Source: Calycina herbarum
Taxonomy: Eukaryota; Ascomycota; Leotiomycetes; Helotiales; Pezizellaceae
Assembly: GCA_001414485.1 (NCBI GenBank)
Contig: LLEY01000038.1
Coordinates: forward strand, 124,001 to 188,000
Length of the DNA: 64,000 nt
Reading direction: 5' to 3'
The notes beneath the pieces are model-generated. The model did no database searches. It was not told where the DNA came from and saw only the letters and a list, made by a program, of their open reading frames with translations. The position numbers were made by a program, and so were the translations under genes. Of the stretch, positions 36,690 to 47,104 are shown piece by piece; within the stretch, counting starts at the first letter, position 1, and the number at the start of each line of letters is the position of its first letter.

Positions 36690-37496
36690 ATGTCGCTCAA
36701 TCCTTGGATTTATTTAAGACTCGGTACACAAACCCTCCTCTCTACCAACTCGACATTCAACTCAGCATTCAACTCAGCATTCAAATCGACAGTCAACACA
36801 GAAAGCTTTGACGGAGTCATTGCCTTGATCGTAACAAGTAAACCTCTTCTTCCCTATTAATTTATGTCTGATAGTTAATTTTTAAAAGTGTTGGTCGGGG
36901 TTGTGTTCGGTGCAGCAATAGGCTTCCTAGGCACCTTTGCCTTGAGTGAAAAGTTCTTCCTTCACATATTCCACGGCTATGTTCTTCTTATTTTGGTCAT
37001 TCTAAGCGGTTATGCCACCCTATACTCGACACCTCCCGATAATATTCTTCCTTGGGTCCGCAATACGTGCGCAGTCGTAGCTTTCGCTCTGTTCCTAGAC
37101 ATATGGCATTACGATTTCCGGGACTATGTTCGCTTTGGAAACTGTCGGTCACGCCTCGCTATCAATGAAAAGAATCGCCTTATGTTAGGAGTTCTTTCCC
37201 CTATGTTACACATAGTCTTAGTTGTAGCTTTCTTCGTCGACGAACGCTACTTAGAGGGGCTTGTCTTGTCTCTTTGCCTTCCGGTCTCGATTTTGTTCGC
37301 CTACCACATCAACCTGCAATATTTCAAGCAACGCAAATTGAAATACAATCTGACAATCGACCTCCTCGATCGCATAGGATCGGAATCATCGGATATCGCA
37401 AATACAAAATTGTTTAGGGATCACGTCAGAGAAGCCCAACAATACGAGAAAGACGACGGCGGATTCACTGACCGGTTTTTGGAACTCATTTATTAA
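36690..37496 (+). CDS. unrecognised multi-pass membrane protein
   Basis: Two exons, 36690-36837 and 36889-37496 (TAA), 251 aa. Exon 1 encodes MSLNPWIYLRLGTQTLLSTN plus a Ser/Thr/Asn-rich segment with an internal TTCAACTCAGCA duplication. The intron (51 nt, GTAAAC..AAG) joins A|TG. Exon 2 has at least five hydrophobic segments: VGVVFGAAIGFLGTFAL, GYVLLILVILSGYATLY, NTCAVVAFALFLDIW, GVLSPMLHIVLVVAFFV and GLVLSLCLPVSILFAYHI. A charged cytosolic-looking tail follows (KQRKLKYNLTID, HVREAQQYEKDD). I do not recognise the family. Codon use and a clean intron suggest a real gene, perhaps lineage-restricted. Alternative upstream exons cannot be excluded. Confidence 0.65.
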
Positions 37497-39122
37497 ATCG
37501 CTCGTTCTTGTTTTATTCACTCTTGGCAAACCAATTTTGGAATTAGTCATTGGCTTAGGGTACACTGCTACTAGGCTTGGCGCTTTCCTTTTTGGCAGGG
37601 CGTCATTTTATTCTTGCTGGCGAGATTCTAAAAAGCATTTTCATTTTGGACGAAGAGGATTCTGGGGGAGTTGACGAAAAGGGCATGTTGGAGGCTTCAG
37701 AATTTGGATAATCATTGGTGGGGTGGAAGCCACGAGATCGTTTTGGTTGCGAGCTGAAGGGGGCTGGACAAGCCATACACGGGATGTGGGTTGTTTAACT
37801 ACAACACTGTAGGCACTCTTCTATGAAAAGATATTTCAGGTGGTTGAGCCCTCTACTTATATGAGTGTTTGTTGTTCGAGATAAATGAGTCTCTGTCGGT
37901 CGTATGCTGTTTACTACCTCTCGTCACAGCTGTTTGCCTCCGGTCTCTGAAATCTCAAGGTGTTTCCTTTGCCCACACACCCTTAGAAAATGAAAAGTCT
38001 GTCTAAGAAATATATTTTCTTTAGTAGGTCTTCAATGGTTTAAACCTGGTCAATTGATAGCTTACTCACAACAATTTTGGGGGCCAAAATTGATCATTGG
38101 CTTACTCGAGAAGTGATGGCTTACTGGCTATTCTTTGAGTAAGCTAAAGCACCAAATTTGGGGGCCAAAAAATATTTTTGCAACTGTTTGGAAAAGGCTG
38201 GGAAAATGTCCCCCTGTCTGAACTTGTTCCATATTGCTAAAGTTTCTTCGCCTTTTTTAAGGCAGCCAGTCATCGTTCTTCATATACTTGATGAACCAAA
38301 AGAAAATCCTACGAGAAGGTCAGAGTGATTGAAATAAACTCAGAACACAAGACTTTGGGACATCAAATATCACTCCTACCCATATCGCGTTGTTGTATTT
38401 GGATATTGTAGAAGTTTTAGGAGAATGATATCAAATATATATCTTTATACCAGAGTAATCGATAGTACCAATCTTACCATGATAGACTGAGAGTATAACT
38501 TAAACTGGCAATGCGTTCTGTCTTCTGTTGGCTACGTTATTGTCGCTATTACCATTCGCCGTATGCTTTCTGATTGCAGCCGACAATCTGGATTCATACA
38601 CTCTGGACGTGGAAAGTAACAGGTCCGACTCAGACCAATGCAACTTCGTGAGGAAACAAACATGAACACGAGAAGCTGTTGGTTAAGAAAGGAGTTTCTG
38701 GAGCTTGGTAGTAAACTGTTGACAGATTTCATGATGATTTCCGTTGCCCTTCCCCCTCTTCTAAGCCAGTTCAACACAGGTAGACACCTTTATATGACTT
38801 GCAATGCAGGGTTCCCCCTCAAAGTGTTCGAATAGTATTGTTCCACATGTCTAGACAAGCGACACTTCTGTATTAAACCAGTTTTGCATTGTCGCATGAA
38901 CATGCATTGAAGCAGATGGAAGTTTTCTCCTTCGTCACATCTGCAATGTGATTCATACTTTTCAGGTCGTACAAAACCCTTAACCCCACCAGCCAGTAAG
39001 CACACGCCAAGAGTGTGAATCTTACCCGAGAGTCAAGATCTTCAACTTACGTATAAATTTCCCCCTCCCATGTTCTCTTATCCCAAAAATCCCCAAACCA
39101 CAAACTACCAAACATCTCCGAA
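37497..39122. other. intergenic 1.6 kb with dispersed repeat
   Basis: No gene supported. It contains the GCTTACTC/GGGGGCC repeat at 38,053-38,172 (listed separately). Frames at 38.5-39.0 kb are short and unconserved. Confidence 0.55.
38053..38172. repeat. dispersed repeat related to the 3.0 kb minisatellite
   Basis: Contains TTGATAGCTTACTCAC (reverse complement of the 3.03-3.24 kb unit), the palindrome ATTTTGGGGGCCAAAAT at about 38,074-38,090, then TTGATCATTGGCTTACTCG, and a second TTTGGGGGCCAAAA at about 38,157-38,170. The order matches the right end of the 3.0 kb array read on the opposite strand. Confidence 0.7.
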
Positions 39123-40099
39123 ATGGCACCAGCAACTCCAACCCTCCGGCTAGCAACCGAACAAGACATACCCTCCCTAATCCCCCTAGTCCTAACCTCG
39201 TTCCGCTCCTTCCCACTCTTTGAGTACCTCTACTCACCACTAAATACGAACCTAGATTTCTTCCAAGATACAATTTATCACTGGACTGCAAGGTTTTTGG
39301 CAGGTATCTTGGATCCTGTGACGGAAATTATTGTTGCTGAAGTTCCGGCTGGGTGCTTGGAAGAAGTTGGTGATGGGGAGGACGAAGCGACGAGAAAAGG
39401 AAGAGAGGCCTTGGATTGGTTGGAGAGGAAGGGGATGGATATGAAAAGAGAGGAAGACGAGATGGTTGTTGTTGGGTATGCAATTTGGGAGGTTAGGATG
39501 GGGAGTGTGGAGGGTGCGAATTTGATGTTGGGGATTAGGGATGTGAGTGTGGAGGTGGTTGAGAGGTGTGAGTTTTGCTTGGTCGACTTCTTTTTCCTGT
39601 TATGTTATGTTTTTGGTAAATGACAAATTGAATGACAAAATCCCAGGGCAGGCAATCATTCAAGAAGTAAACACACACACCTCACACTCACACCGTCGAG
39701 ACCAGAATGAACTACGCATGGAAGCATTCAGGGAATCAGAAGCAAGTCTCAAGAAACAGTATATTCTCCCCTCTCCCTCATTCCTTCTCCTATCTCTCCA
39801 CTTCTCACTTACCATTTCTTGCTCACAGATTTTACACCCTCCCTAACCCAACACTCTATCTCGATGGACTCTGTGTAGACTTCCGATATCAAAGACGAGG
39901 AATCGGAAAGGAACTTCTAGCAACTGGTTTAAACCTCGCTAGAGCGAAGGGATTGGAGATCTGGACAGAAGCTAGTCCCATGGGGTTGGGGTTGTATTTG
40001 AAAATGGGGTTTGAACAAGTTGGTGAATTTGTGGTCAAAGATCCGGAGGGAGGGGATGGCGTAAAGATGCCCGTCTTGAAGTTTGACGTTGGTATTTAG
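39123..40099 (+). CDS. GNAT-family N-acetyltransferase
   Basis: Three exons: 39123-39567, 39647-39758 and 39829-40099 (TAG), 275 aa. The start MAPATPTLRLATEQDIPSLI is a classic GNAT N-terminus. The acetyl-CoA site is in exon 3: LYLDGLCVDFRYQRRGIGKE (R/Q-x-x-G-x-G/A motif A), then ATGLNLARAKGLEIWTEASP and GLYLKMGFEQVGEF (motif B). Exon 1 uses donor GTGAGT at 39568; the adjacent GTGTGA two bases earlier would put exon 2 out of frame. The fold transfers acetyl from acetyl-CoA to an amine; the substrate is unknown. It converges on the sugar transporter with ~270 bp between stops. Confidence 0.88.
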
Positions 40100-40368
40100 A
40101 GGAGTCGTTTGGTGGATTTGGCGCAGAGGGAGACTTGGGGCTGACACTAGCGGAGACTGATGAAGAAATATAAACACCAAAGCAAAGTAAGAAGAGTTGT
40201 TGTCTAAGAATTTCTATCTTGATTCATAATTCTAGTATCATAATATACAATCTATCATCTATCGTCCGCCCTCTTTTTCTTCTCTCCAAAACGCCAGATT
40301 ATGCCAACAAATGGGGTACTCGTAAAATATGAACAGAAAAGGAAACACCAGCTCTCGGAACCATCCTT

Positions 40369-42252
40369 CTAAACCCTCGCCCCAGAACTAACAGCAGACC
40401 CTGTATGAACCGGCACATTTTCGCTTTGAACAACCCCTTCCCTAGCAGCCTCATTCTCCTTCCTCATATTTCTGCCTCTACCAGTGAGATGCATAGAATC
40501 AGTATTAATCATGTTCTTCAAGTTCGCCTTCGACTCCTCATCGAATTCAAACCTCGCGCTCTTGCGAGGGGAGACATGCATGAGATACATAGCATCAACC
40601 TCCTCGAGAGTCTTGCCACTAGATTCAATAAGGAAGAAGTAAACCACGAAGAAAGCCGCGAGATTGCAGCCTGCGAAGACGTAGCCGTAAGCGAATTGGA
40701 TGTCCCCGGTAATGAAGGGGGTGAAAAAGGCGAGCATGAAATTCCAGAACCAGTTTGCGGAGGTGGCGAAGGCCATTGCTACGGCGCGGTATCGGTAAGG
40801 GAACATCTCTCCGATACAAGCCCATACGAGAGGACCCCAGGTAGATGCGAAGCCCACGATGAAGAGACAGGCGAAGACGATCATGACTGTTCCTGATGTC
40901 TTGGCAATCGAAGAGCCTTCCGGTGCGTTCTTGAAGAGGAATTGTCCAACGGAAGCGAAGATGATGAAGCAGATGAATTGCCAGAGGGCGGCGATGTAGA
41001 GGGTTTCACGACGGCGAGTGTGTCGTGCCATCCAGACTCCCAAGAATGTTGATCCAACATTTACACCTCCCAGAATCATGGCAGTGACGAAGGAGTTGTT
41101 GAGTCCAACACCGGAAAAGACAGTTGTGCCGTAGTAAAAGAAGTAATTGGCTCCAGTAAGTTGTTGAAGCATCTGTAGAGACATGGCCAAAGCGACGCGA
41201 TAGAACATTCGAGGTCCAGTGACCGCCTCGTACCAAGGGTGATCGCCTTGAGTGGCTTCCATGACCTTTTGGATCTCATCAGTTTCGTTGATAATGATAG
41301 GATGATTTTCGGCAACACCGTAGAATCCGGACATGGTTGTGCGTGCTCGATCAGCACGTCCGTTGTTCCAATCGTGTCGAGGTGATTCTGGGAGGAACAT
41401 AATTCCAACACCAAGGATTATAGCCCAGATAAATCCGACACCCATGGGGATACGGTAAGAACCGGTGTCCGTTCTAGCCTCTGTGCCGAAATTGATACAG
41501 TCTGCGGTGAAAATACCGATAGTGATGAAAAGTTGGTAACATCTAGCAAGGTTAGCTGAAAGTACCCCAAAAGAGGACTAAGTGAGCATACGAGATAACA
41601 GCTCCTCGAACTGTAACTGGAGAGGTCTCGGCCATATACAATGGTACAAGTACAGACAGAGCACCAACACCCAGACCGGCTAACCATCGACCCATAACAA
41701 TTCCAACCCACATTCCATCTCCAACAGCCATTTGGATGACAACTCCAAGACAGAAAACCATGCACCACGGAGGGATACACCATTTCCGTCCAAATTTGTT
41801 TGCCAGTGGTCCAGCGATTAAACATCCAACTAAAGTACCAATTGAAAGTAGAGCAACGATTAAGCCGGATCGAACATTGGTAAAGTAATATCCGGTCGGG
41901 TGTTTGTCAGAGACGGGTCCAAGCTCTCCAAACATTTCCAGGAAGACTTCCATTTCCAAGAATCCAGAGATTTGTCCAGTATCATAACCTAAACTGGTGT
42001 TGGTAAAATTCAGTTTGGGGAAACAGAGAACTACAAACCAAAAATAAAACCACCCATGGCAATTAAAATTGTCATGAAGAATGTTTTTAAAGTGAGAGTC
42101 GGGACCTTTTTTGAAAGTGTCGCCTCGTCAGCTACAGGTGTGGTTGGTTTCTCGCTGACATGGTCGATGGTATTTCTTGATGCCGAACCATTAACTGTAG
42201 AAGCAGAGCTGTTTGAAGCATCATGCTTCTTTTTGTGGAAAAGTTTATTCAT
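40369..42252 (-). CDS. MFS sugar (hexose) transporter
   Basis: Minus strand, exons 42252-42039, 41988-41592 and 41542-40369, 594 aa. Twelve-helix sugar-porter layout with the usual signatures: GGFIFGYDTGQISGF (helix 1), GPLANKFGRKW (loop 2-3), PLYMAETSPVTVRGAVIS (helix 4), FLPESPRHDW (PESPR), LQMLQQLTGANYFFYYGTTV (helix 7), WGPLVWACIGEMFPYRYRA (helix 10) and VYFFLIESSGKTLEEVD. The C-terminal ~90 residues are cytosolic and charged. It resembles high-affinity fungal hexose transporters. Substrate preference is inferred. The intron borders GTTTGT..TAG and GTATGC..TAG restore the helix 1 and helix 4 signatures. Confidence 0.94.
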
Positions 42253-45200
42253 TATGAAAATAGTGGTCGGTGTTGATTGACTTGGGAAAAAAGAAAGGAA
42301 GAAAAAAGGGAAGAGAAATCAGATATGTCTTATACAACTAGACTATCTGGGGAGTGGAGTAACTTACTCAGGCCTCGGGGCTATAATGGATTACTCGAGT
42401 ACCGTGGATTCCGGTTCAAGGAAAGTAGCCATGACGATTCAATACCCTCAGCTTCCCGGAATCCTCTATCTTCTCCATTCTAGTACGTAGAATTGGTACT
42501 TGCCAGGTTGGGCGGAGCTCGGACAGTAAATTTGTATCAGGACTGGAGTAATCAAGGGGCTAGTGAGGTCAATTTGGACAGTCTGGGGCACCTCGTGCAC
42601 ATAATTAGTACTTTCAGCAACTTGGTCAGCGTAAATACCGTCTCGAGTGTTGAAGAAAAAGTACAAATGACGTCGTCTTTCCGAGGTTCCTCGTTCCACG
42701 GTTCCACAACGGCGAAGTAAAAAAGCGGCGAAGGGCCGAAAGGAAGACCCCGCTCTCGTGATGATAAGAAAAGCGGCAGTAAATAGCCTTCGTTTGTTCT
42801 AAACTTTTAGAAGACATTATTCCAACCATTTGAAAAAATAGTGTAAAAAATAGACCCATATTTTTGGAACAATCGACTTCAATTGTTTTAAAATACCTAG
42901 GTTAATAATTTGGATTCCGCTATAGTGTTGGAACAACGACAAGAATGGAAGGCACTTACGGAGTACTCACTGCCGCTTTTCTTATTTTACCAGAACCCAC
43001 TCACCAGCCACACCTAGTGTGGCTCGAGAGTCCAGAGCCAACGTTTCAACACCCAGGCTCGACCACTGATTTTCTTCTGGAAGCCAGGCGAAGTTGCTTG
43101 TCCAATGCCAATGTAACTGGCCAACGCTTCAAGACTGCTGATCCACGGACGTATCTCGGACAGACGACCCAAAAGACCCTCAAAAAACATTGGAGATGCC
43201 GAACTCGTGAGTCGTGAACAGTCACCGTCCTTTCCTTTTCTGCAGCGGCAGACTCGGAGACTCCATGTTGTGAGTTGCTGGGAATTTGGGGCATCCCCTC
43301 TCCCCAGCCTCCTCCATTCCACTCCACCGCTCGAAAAATCTGGAGTTTTGGGTTTTGATGGAGCCCAACTGACAGTGGGAGAGGTGGGCCTCTGGAGATG
43401 CGATGACGATGGTTTTCCTGAAAGCGGGTCGTCGTTGAAAGTCAATGACTGAGGGCGTTTCGACGATCTTCGTTCTTCTCTGCGTGTTCGACACCCCGCG
43501 ATAACTTCATCCCAACGTCGAGAAGCCAAAATGATAACAACGACCCCTAAATGCACGAAATCAGCCGATACCACTAGTCCGGGAGCAACCTCACCACATA
43601 CCCTCGGACGAATGGGCCTACCCTGAAAGCGAAGTGACCTTGTATCGACTTAACCAACTCAGCCGACAGTGCAAGCACGAGCTGACTCCTCCTCTGCAAT
43701 CCTCTTGAACTGGCAAAATGGAATATCGAATGAAGCAACCATGGCTGCTATGCAATGGAGTGCTACTCAAGTCACCAAACCTATCTGTTAGCAAATGCGT
43801 TGACATTGCAACAGTTCTTGGCTCCCTTTCTCCAGCTAGTAAACCAAGAAGTCTGGGATAAACGAGGCTGCTGAGTGAAAAGAGCTGGTGATTGAACAGT
43901 TCGGGCGGAGGAAGTCTTCAGAAACTTTTCGTGCGAATACTCGACCCGTAAGTGTCTGCGGAGCGATGCCACTAGCTCTCAAAACCTAGCTCCTGGAACT
44001 CCACTTGAGTATAGTGGTAGGTCACTTGCTGCGTCTCGAGCAAGATGGTCCCCTTCAAGTACACCACCTTTGGCCTCAAGAAGAAGTTTTTGGTATGATG
44101 GTTTTGAACGAAATTCTCAAAAAACGAATTTCGAAAATAGTCGGAAAAATGGGGGTTGAACTGATAGACTGACTGTGTTAACAAAAATTCATTTAGGAAA
44201 TAGGAAAGAGGAATAATGGCCACAAATCCAAAACGAACCAAGAGAACTAGATTTCCAGAATACAACCCTCCAACCACATGGATCTGCTTGCCTAGAATGT
44301 GGCTTTCGATGAAAATCCACCAACCATGACGCCGCAATAAGGAAAAGCTACGATTGCTCCAACACAAGACCAGAGGCGTGAGGAAATGTAGAATCTCGAA
44401 AAGGGAATGACGAGTAAAACAACGAGGCAGACAACCCCCAATCTTGGAATCCATACCAAAACGAGGGAGTTACGAGGCAAGTTCGTTCCAGACACATTGT
44501 TTCTGGTCCACTTCGATCCTTCAAGACACCTTCCCAGCTCTATCTCTTTCACCTGCAAATTGCAATAGATGAAGGGAAAATAATCTCACCCGACGACATT
44601 CAAAGGAAAACATCTCGAGGGTCACGGGTGAAAGGCGGTCAAAACATCAACCGGCACACTTGTGCTCCGAACGATACGAAATACGAAATACGACGCATGA
44701 AGCAGTAGAAGGAAGCCGATTGCACTTGCTTCGAGATTTGTAAGAGATTATCCGCATGGAAGGCTTCTGTTTACTGAAAAGAGACAACATGTCGTCCGAT
44801 GAACGACTGAGAATGACAAAAAGAGGTTGAGCCAAGCTAGCTAGGCCATTAATAGACCCGAAACCAAACATAATCCAGATGAGACAAGGTTTTTCCGGTT
44901 ATCAATCTGGTGCCGTGTTCTAGAGGTTTCACGCTGTCCAAACAACTCAGCCCCTTGGATTCCACGAACCATGAGAAATCCACAGCGGAGCCGTGGCTTG
45001 ATTGTTCCGCCCTATGACACGCTCTGGGGATGCCTGGGCATCCTGACGACGGTCATTTCTGTGTTGGAGAGGAGAAACCTGCAGCTCATGCAAGAGAAAG
45101 TTGCTCGCCGAGAGAAGCCGAAAAAGGTAGACGGTAGTTGAAGGAAGTTTCTCTTCATCTCGGGAGGACTTTTGGAGATGGAGAATTCGTTGAGATGGCT

Positions 45201-47104
45201 CCCATCTATGTAACAACGTGACATTAAGCCTCTGCATTCATCCAGATGACAGGCTGAGTTCGAAAAATCTTCCGGCGGACTGCCCCTGTTCAGACCAGGG
45301 GGCTCCCTCTGGGACAATCGGCTGGCGGTGGTCAGCGTGGAATTGGACCATTTTTGACGAATTGCCCCAGTATTTCTGTCCTCTGGAGACCGATTTCAAG
45401 ACCCAGGGGTACTCTTTTACCATGGCTCGAGCCAGCCAGCCTAAGGTCCTGTCGCGCTTGCCTGGTGTGTCCACCTCGTGCTGAGGCGTCTCGCAGATGC
45501 AAATCCATGAAAAACCCCCGGCGGGAACCGCGTCACCAGGAGAGAAAGCCAGGAGAGAAAGCTAGGAGAGAGTTAGGGCATGAATTAAGCATTACATGTT
45601 TCTTGTAAGCCGTACCCTTTTCTCCCGATACGTGGAATTGAAAAGACGACAAGGACAGTGGGATATGAACTGTTGGGCGTGGAGCCTGGGTCAGCCATAG
45701 ACGAGACAAGATTGATAGAGAGTGAGGGGATTCGCAGAGAGGTCGTCCTCGCAATTGGTGGAAGTTTAGGAGTTTTGTTGATGCGGGAGGAGATGTCTGT
45801 GCTGCTCTTGCTCTCTTCCCCACACTCAACTTGGGTGGAGGGGGGGTCGCCCCTCCAGCCACGGTTGCTGCGTGCTCCAGGTTGTCGGGGCTTCTCCGAT
45901 GCAGCTGCAACTACTTTTCTCCTCCTCTCAGTGCCTCGCCCTCCAGCTGCCGCAAGCCATCCCCCCCCCCTCAACACCAACACCACCACTCACCACGCTC
46001 AACTGCACTCCACTCTGCCCCATCTCCAACCCCAAAGTCTGTGCCGGTAAAGCGCGGGAGCGTTGAAGCTTCAAAAGACTCCGTATCAGGAATCCTAGCT
46101 ATCGTCTTGCCTCCCCGAGTCGCCGGCCGTCATCCCAAATAAAATCAAAATCGTAGCAACGGAGCACAAAAGTCCCTGCACCGTGCTGCTCAACAAGAGC
46201 GCCGCATATGCAGGACGAAGACCAGGACGAAGACCAGGACGAAGACGAAGACGAGGATCCTTCTTTGGCGCAAGCGCAACCTCTTGCTTCTTCTCCCTCT
46301 GATTCTTTTCTTCGTTGTCGGTGGAATAATCGCGACCGAAGACCCGACTTCCTCCCTCGCCTCCTTCAGGCCCTCTCTGCTGCCTCGAATTCTGCTCAAC
46401 CACTCGTCCTATCATCCCATCTCTGCCGACCCCGACGCCCGGATCGCCTGGGAAAATACAACTTCAATCCCTCCTGTCGCTCAAAGCCCTGGCCCCATTG
46501 TGCCCATCCCCAGTGCCTCTTCAGACGGCCGCCTCGTCGTCTTTGAGATTCGTCTCAAACACTAAAATCCCCGGTGATATACTTATCAATGTGTTTCCGG
46601 AGCACACCTACAAGGCCACTTCAAGATCTGCAGCGAACACGCGACGGCTGCTAGACCGACCCCCAGCATAACATATCTTGTCACCGGCTCAGCGCATTTT
46701 GACGCATGTCAACCACCTAATAGGACCCATGGGATTAGACGTATTGGTGTAGGACAGCCGCCTTGACCGGTTAGACAGAAAAGACCCCTGGAACTTAATT
46801 GTCACATTAAGAACGTATCGGCCCAAGGAACCTCGCCATTCTTGTCAATACTGGGCCACCATCTGCAGCTGCATTCAAAGGAGTTTGGTTTACGCCTCCT
46901 CTAGATCATCCCGCCTTCCCGCCCAGCCAGACACTCTCTCAACTGATACCTACTGCTACCCTCTTGTCATGCGATAGCTTTTGGGGCCGCCTCCAAACAG
47001 ATCTTCCCTTGAGAACACTCATCCGTCTTTCTTGCATCTCAAGTTCTGGAAGGTCCTTGAACTCAATTCATACTGTATCACGGGCCAATATTACAACCGG
47101 ACAG
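42253..47104. other. 4.85 kb gene-poor interval
   Basis: Holds the second MITE-like copy (42,764-42,985). Several frames of 90-190 codons overlap on both strands between 43.0 and 46.6 kb because stops are scarce in this GC-balanced DNA, but none has a recognisable domain or consistent introns. The longest is minus 43,014-~43,665. GACCAG/GACGAA repeats occur at 46,210-46,255. Sequence from about 46.85 kb looks like leader of the next gene. Confidence 0.5.
42764..42985. mobile_element. MITE-like element, copy 2 (17-bp perfect TIR)
   Basis: ATAAGAAAAGCGGCAGT at 42764-42780 is repeated as a perfect inverted copy at 42969-42985. The 222 bp element is AT-rich inside and non-coding. The TIR core AAAAGCGGCAGT is shared with copy 1 at 5,997-6,204. 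It lies upstream of the sugar transporter start. Confidence 0.8.

Noticed and set aside
43972..44454. 160-codon minus-strand frame rich in Phe/His
   Set aside because: No recognisable family, low-complexity aromatic composition typical of AT-rich non-coding DNA, no supporting introns.
46208..46565. Overlapping frames with acidic repeat or hydrophobic start
   Set aside because: The hydrophobic frame has no ATG before the segment, and the acidic frame is generated by the GACCAG/GACGAA repeat. Neither resembles a protein.
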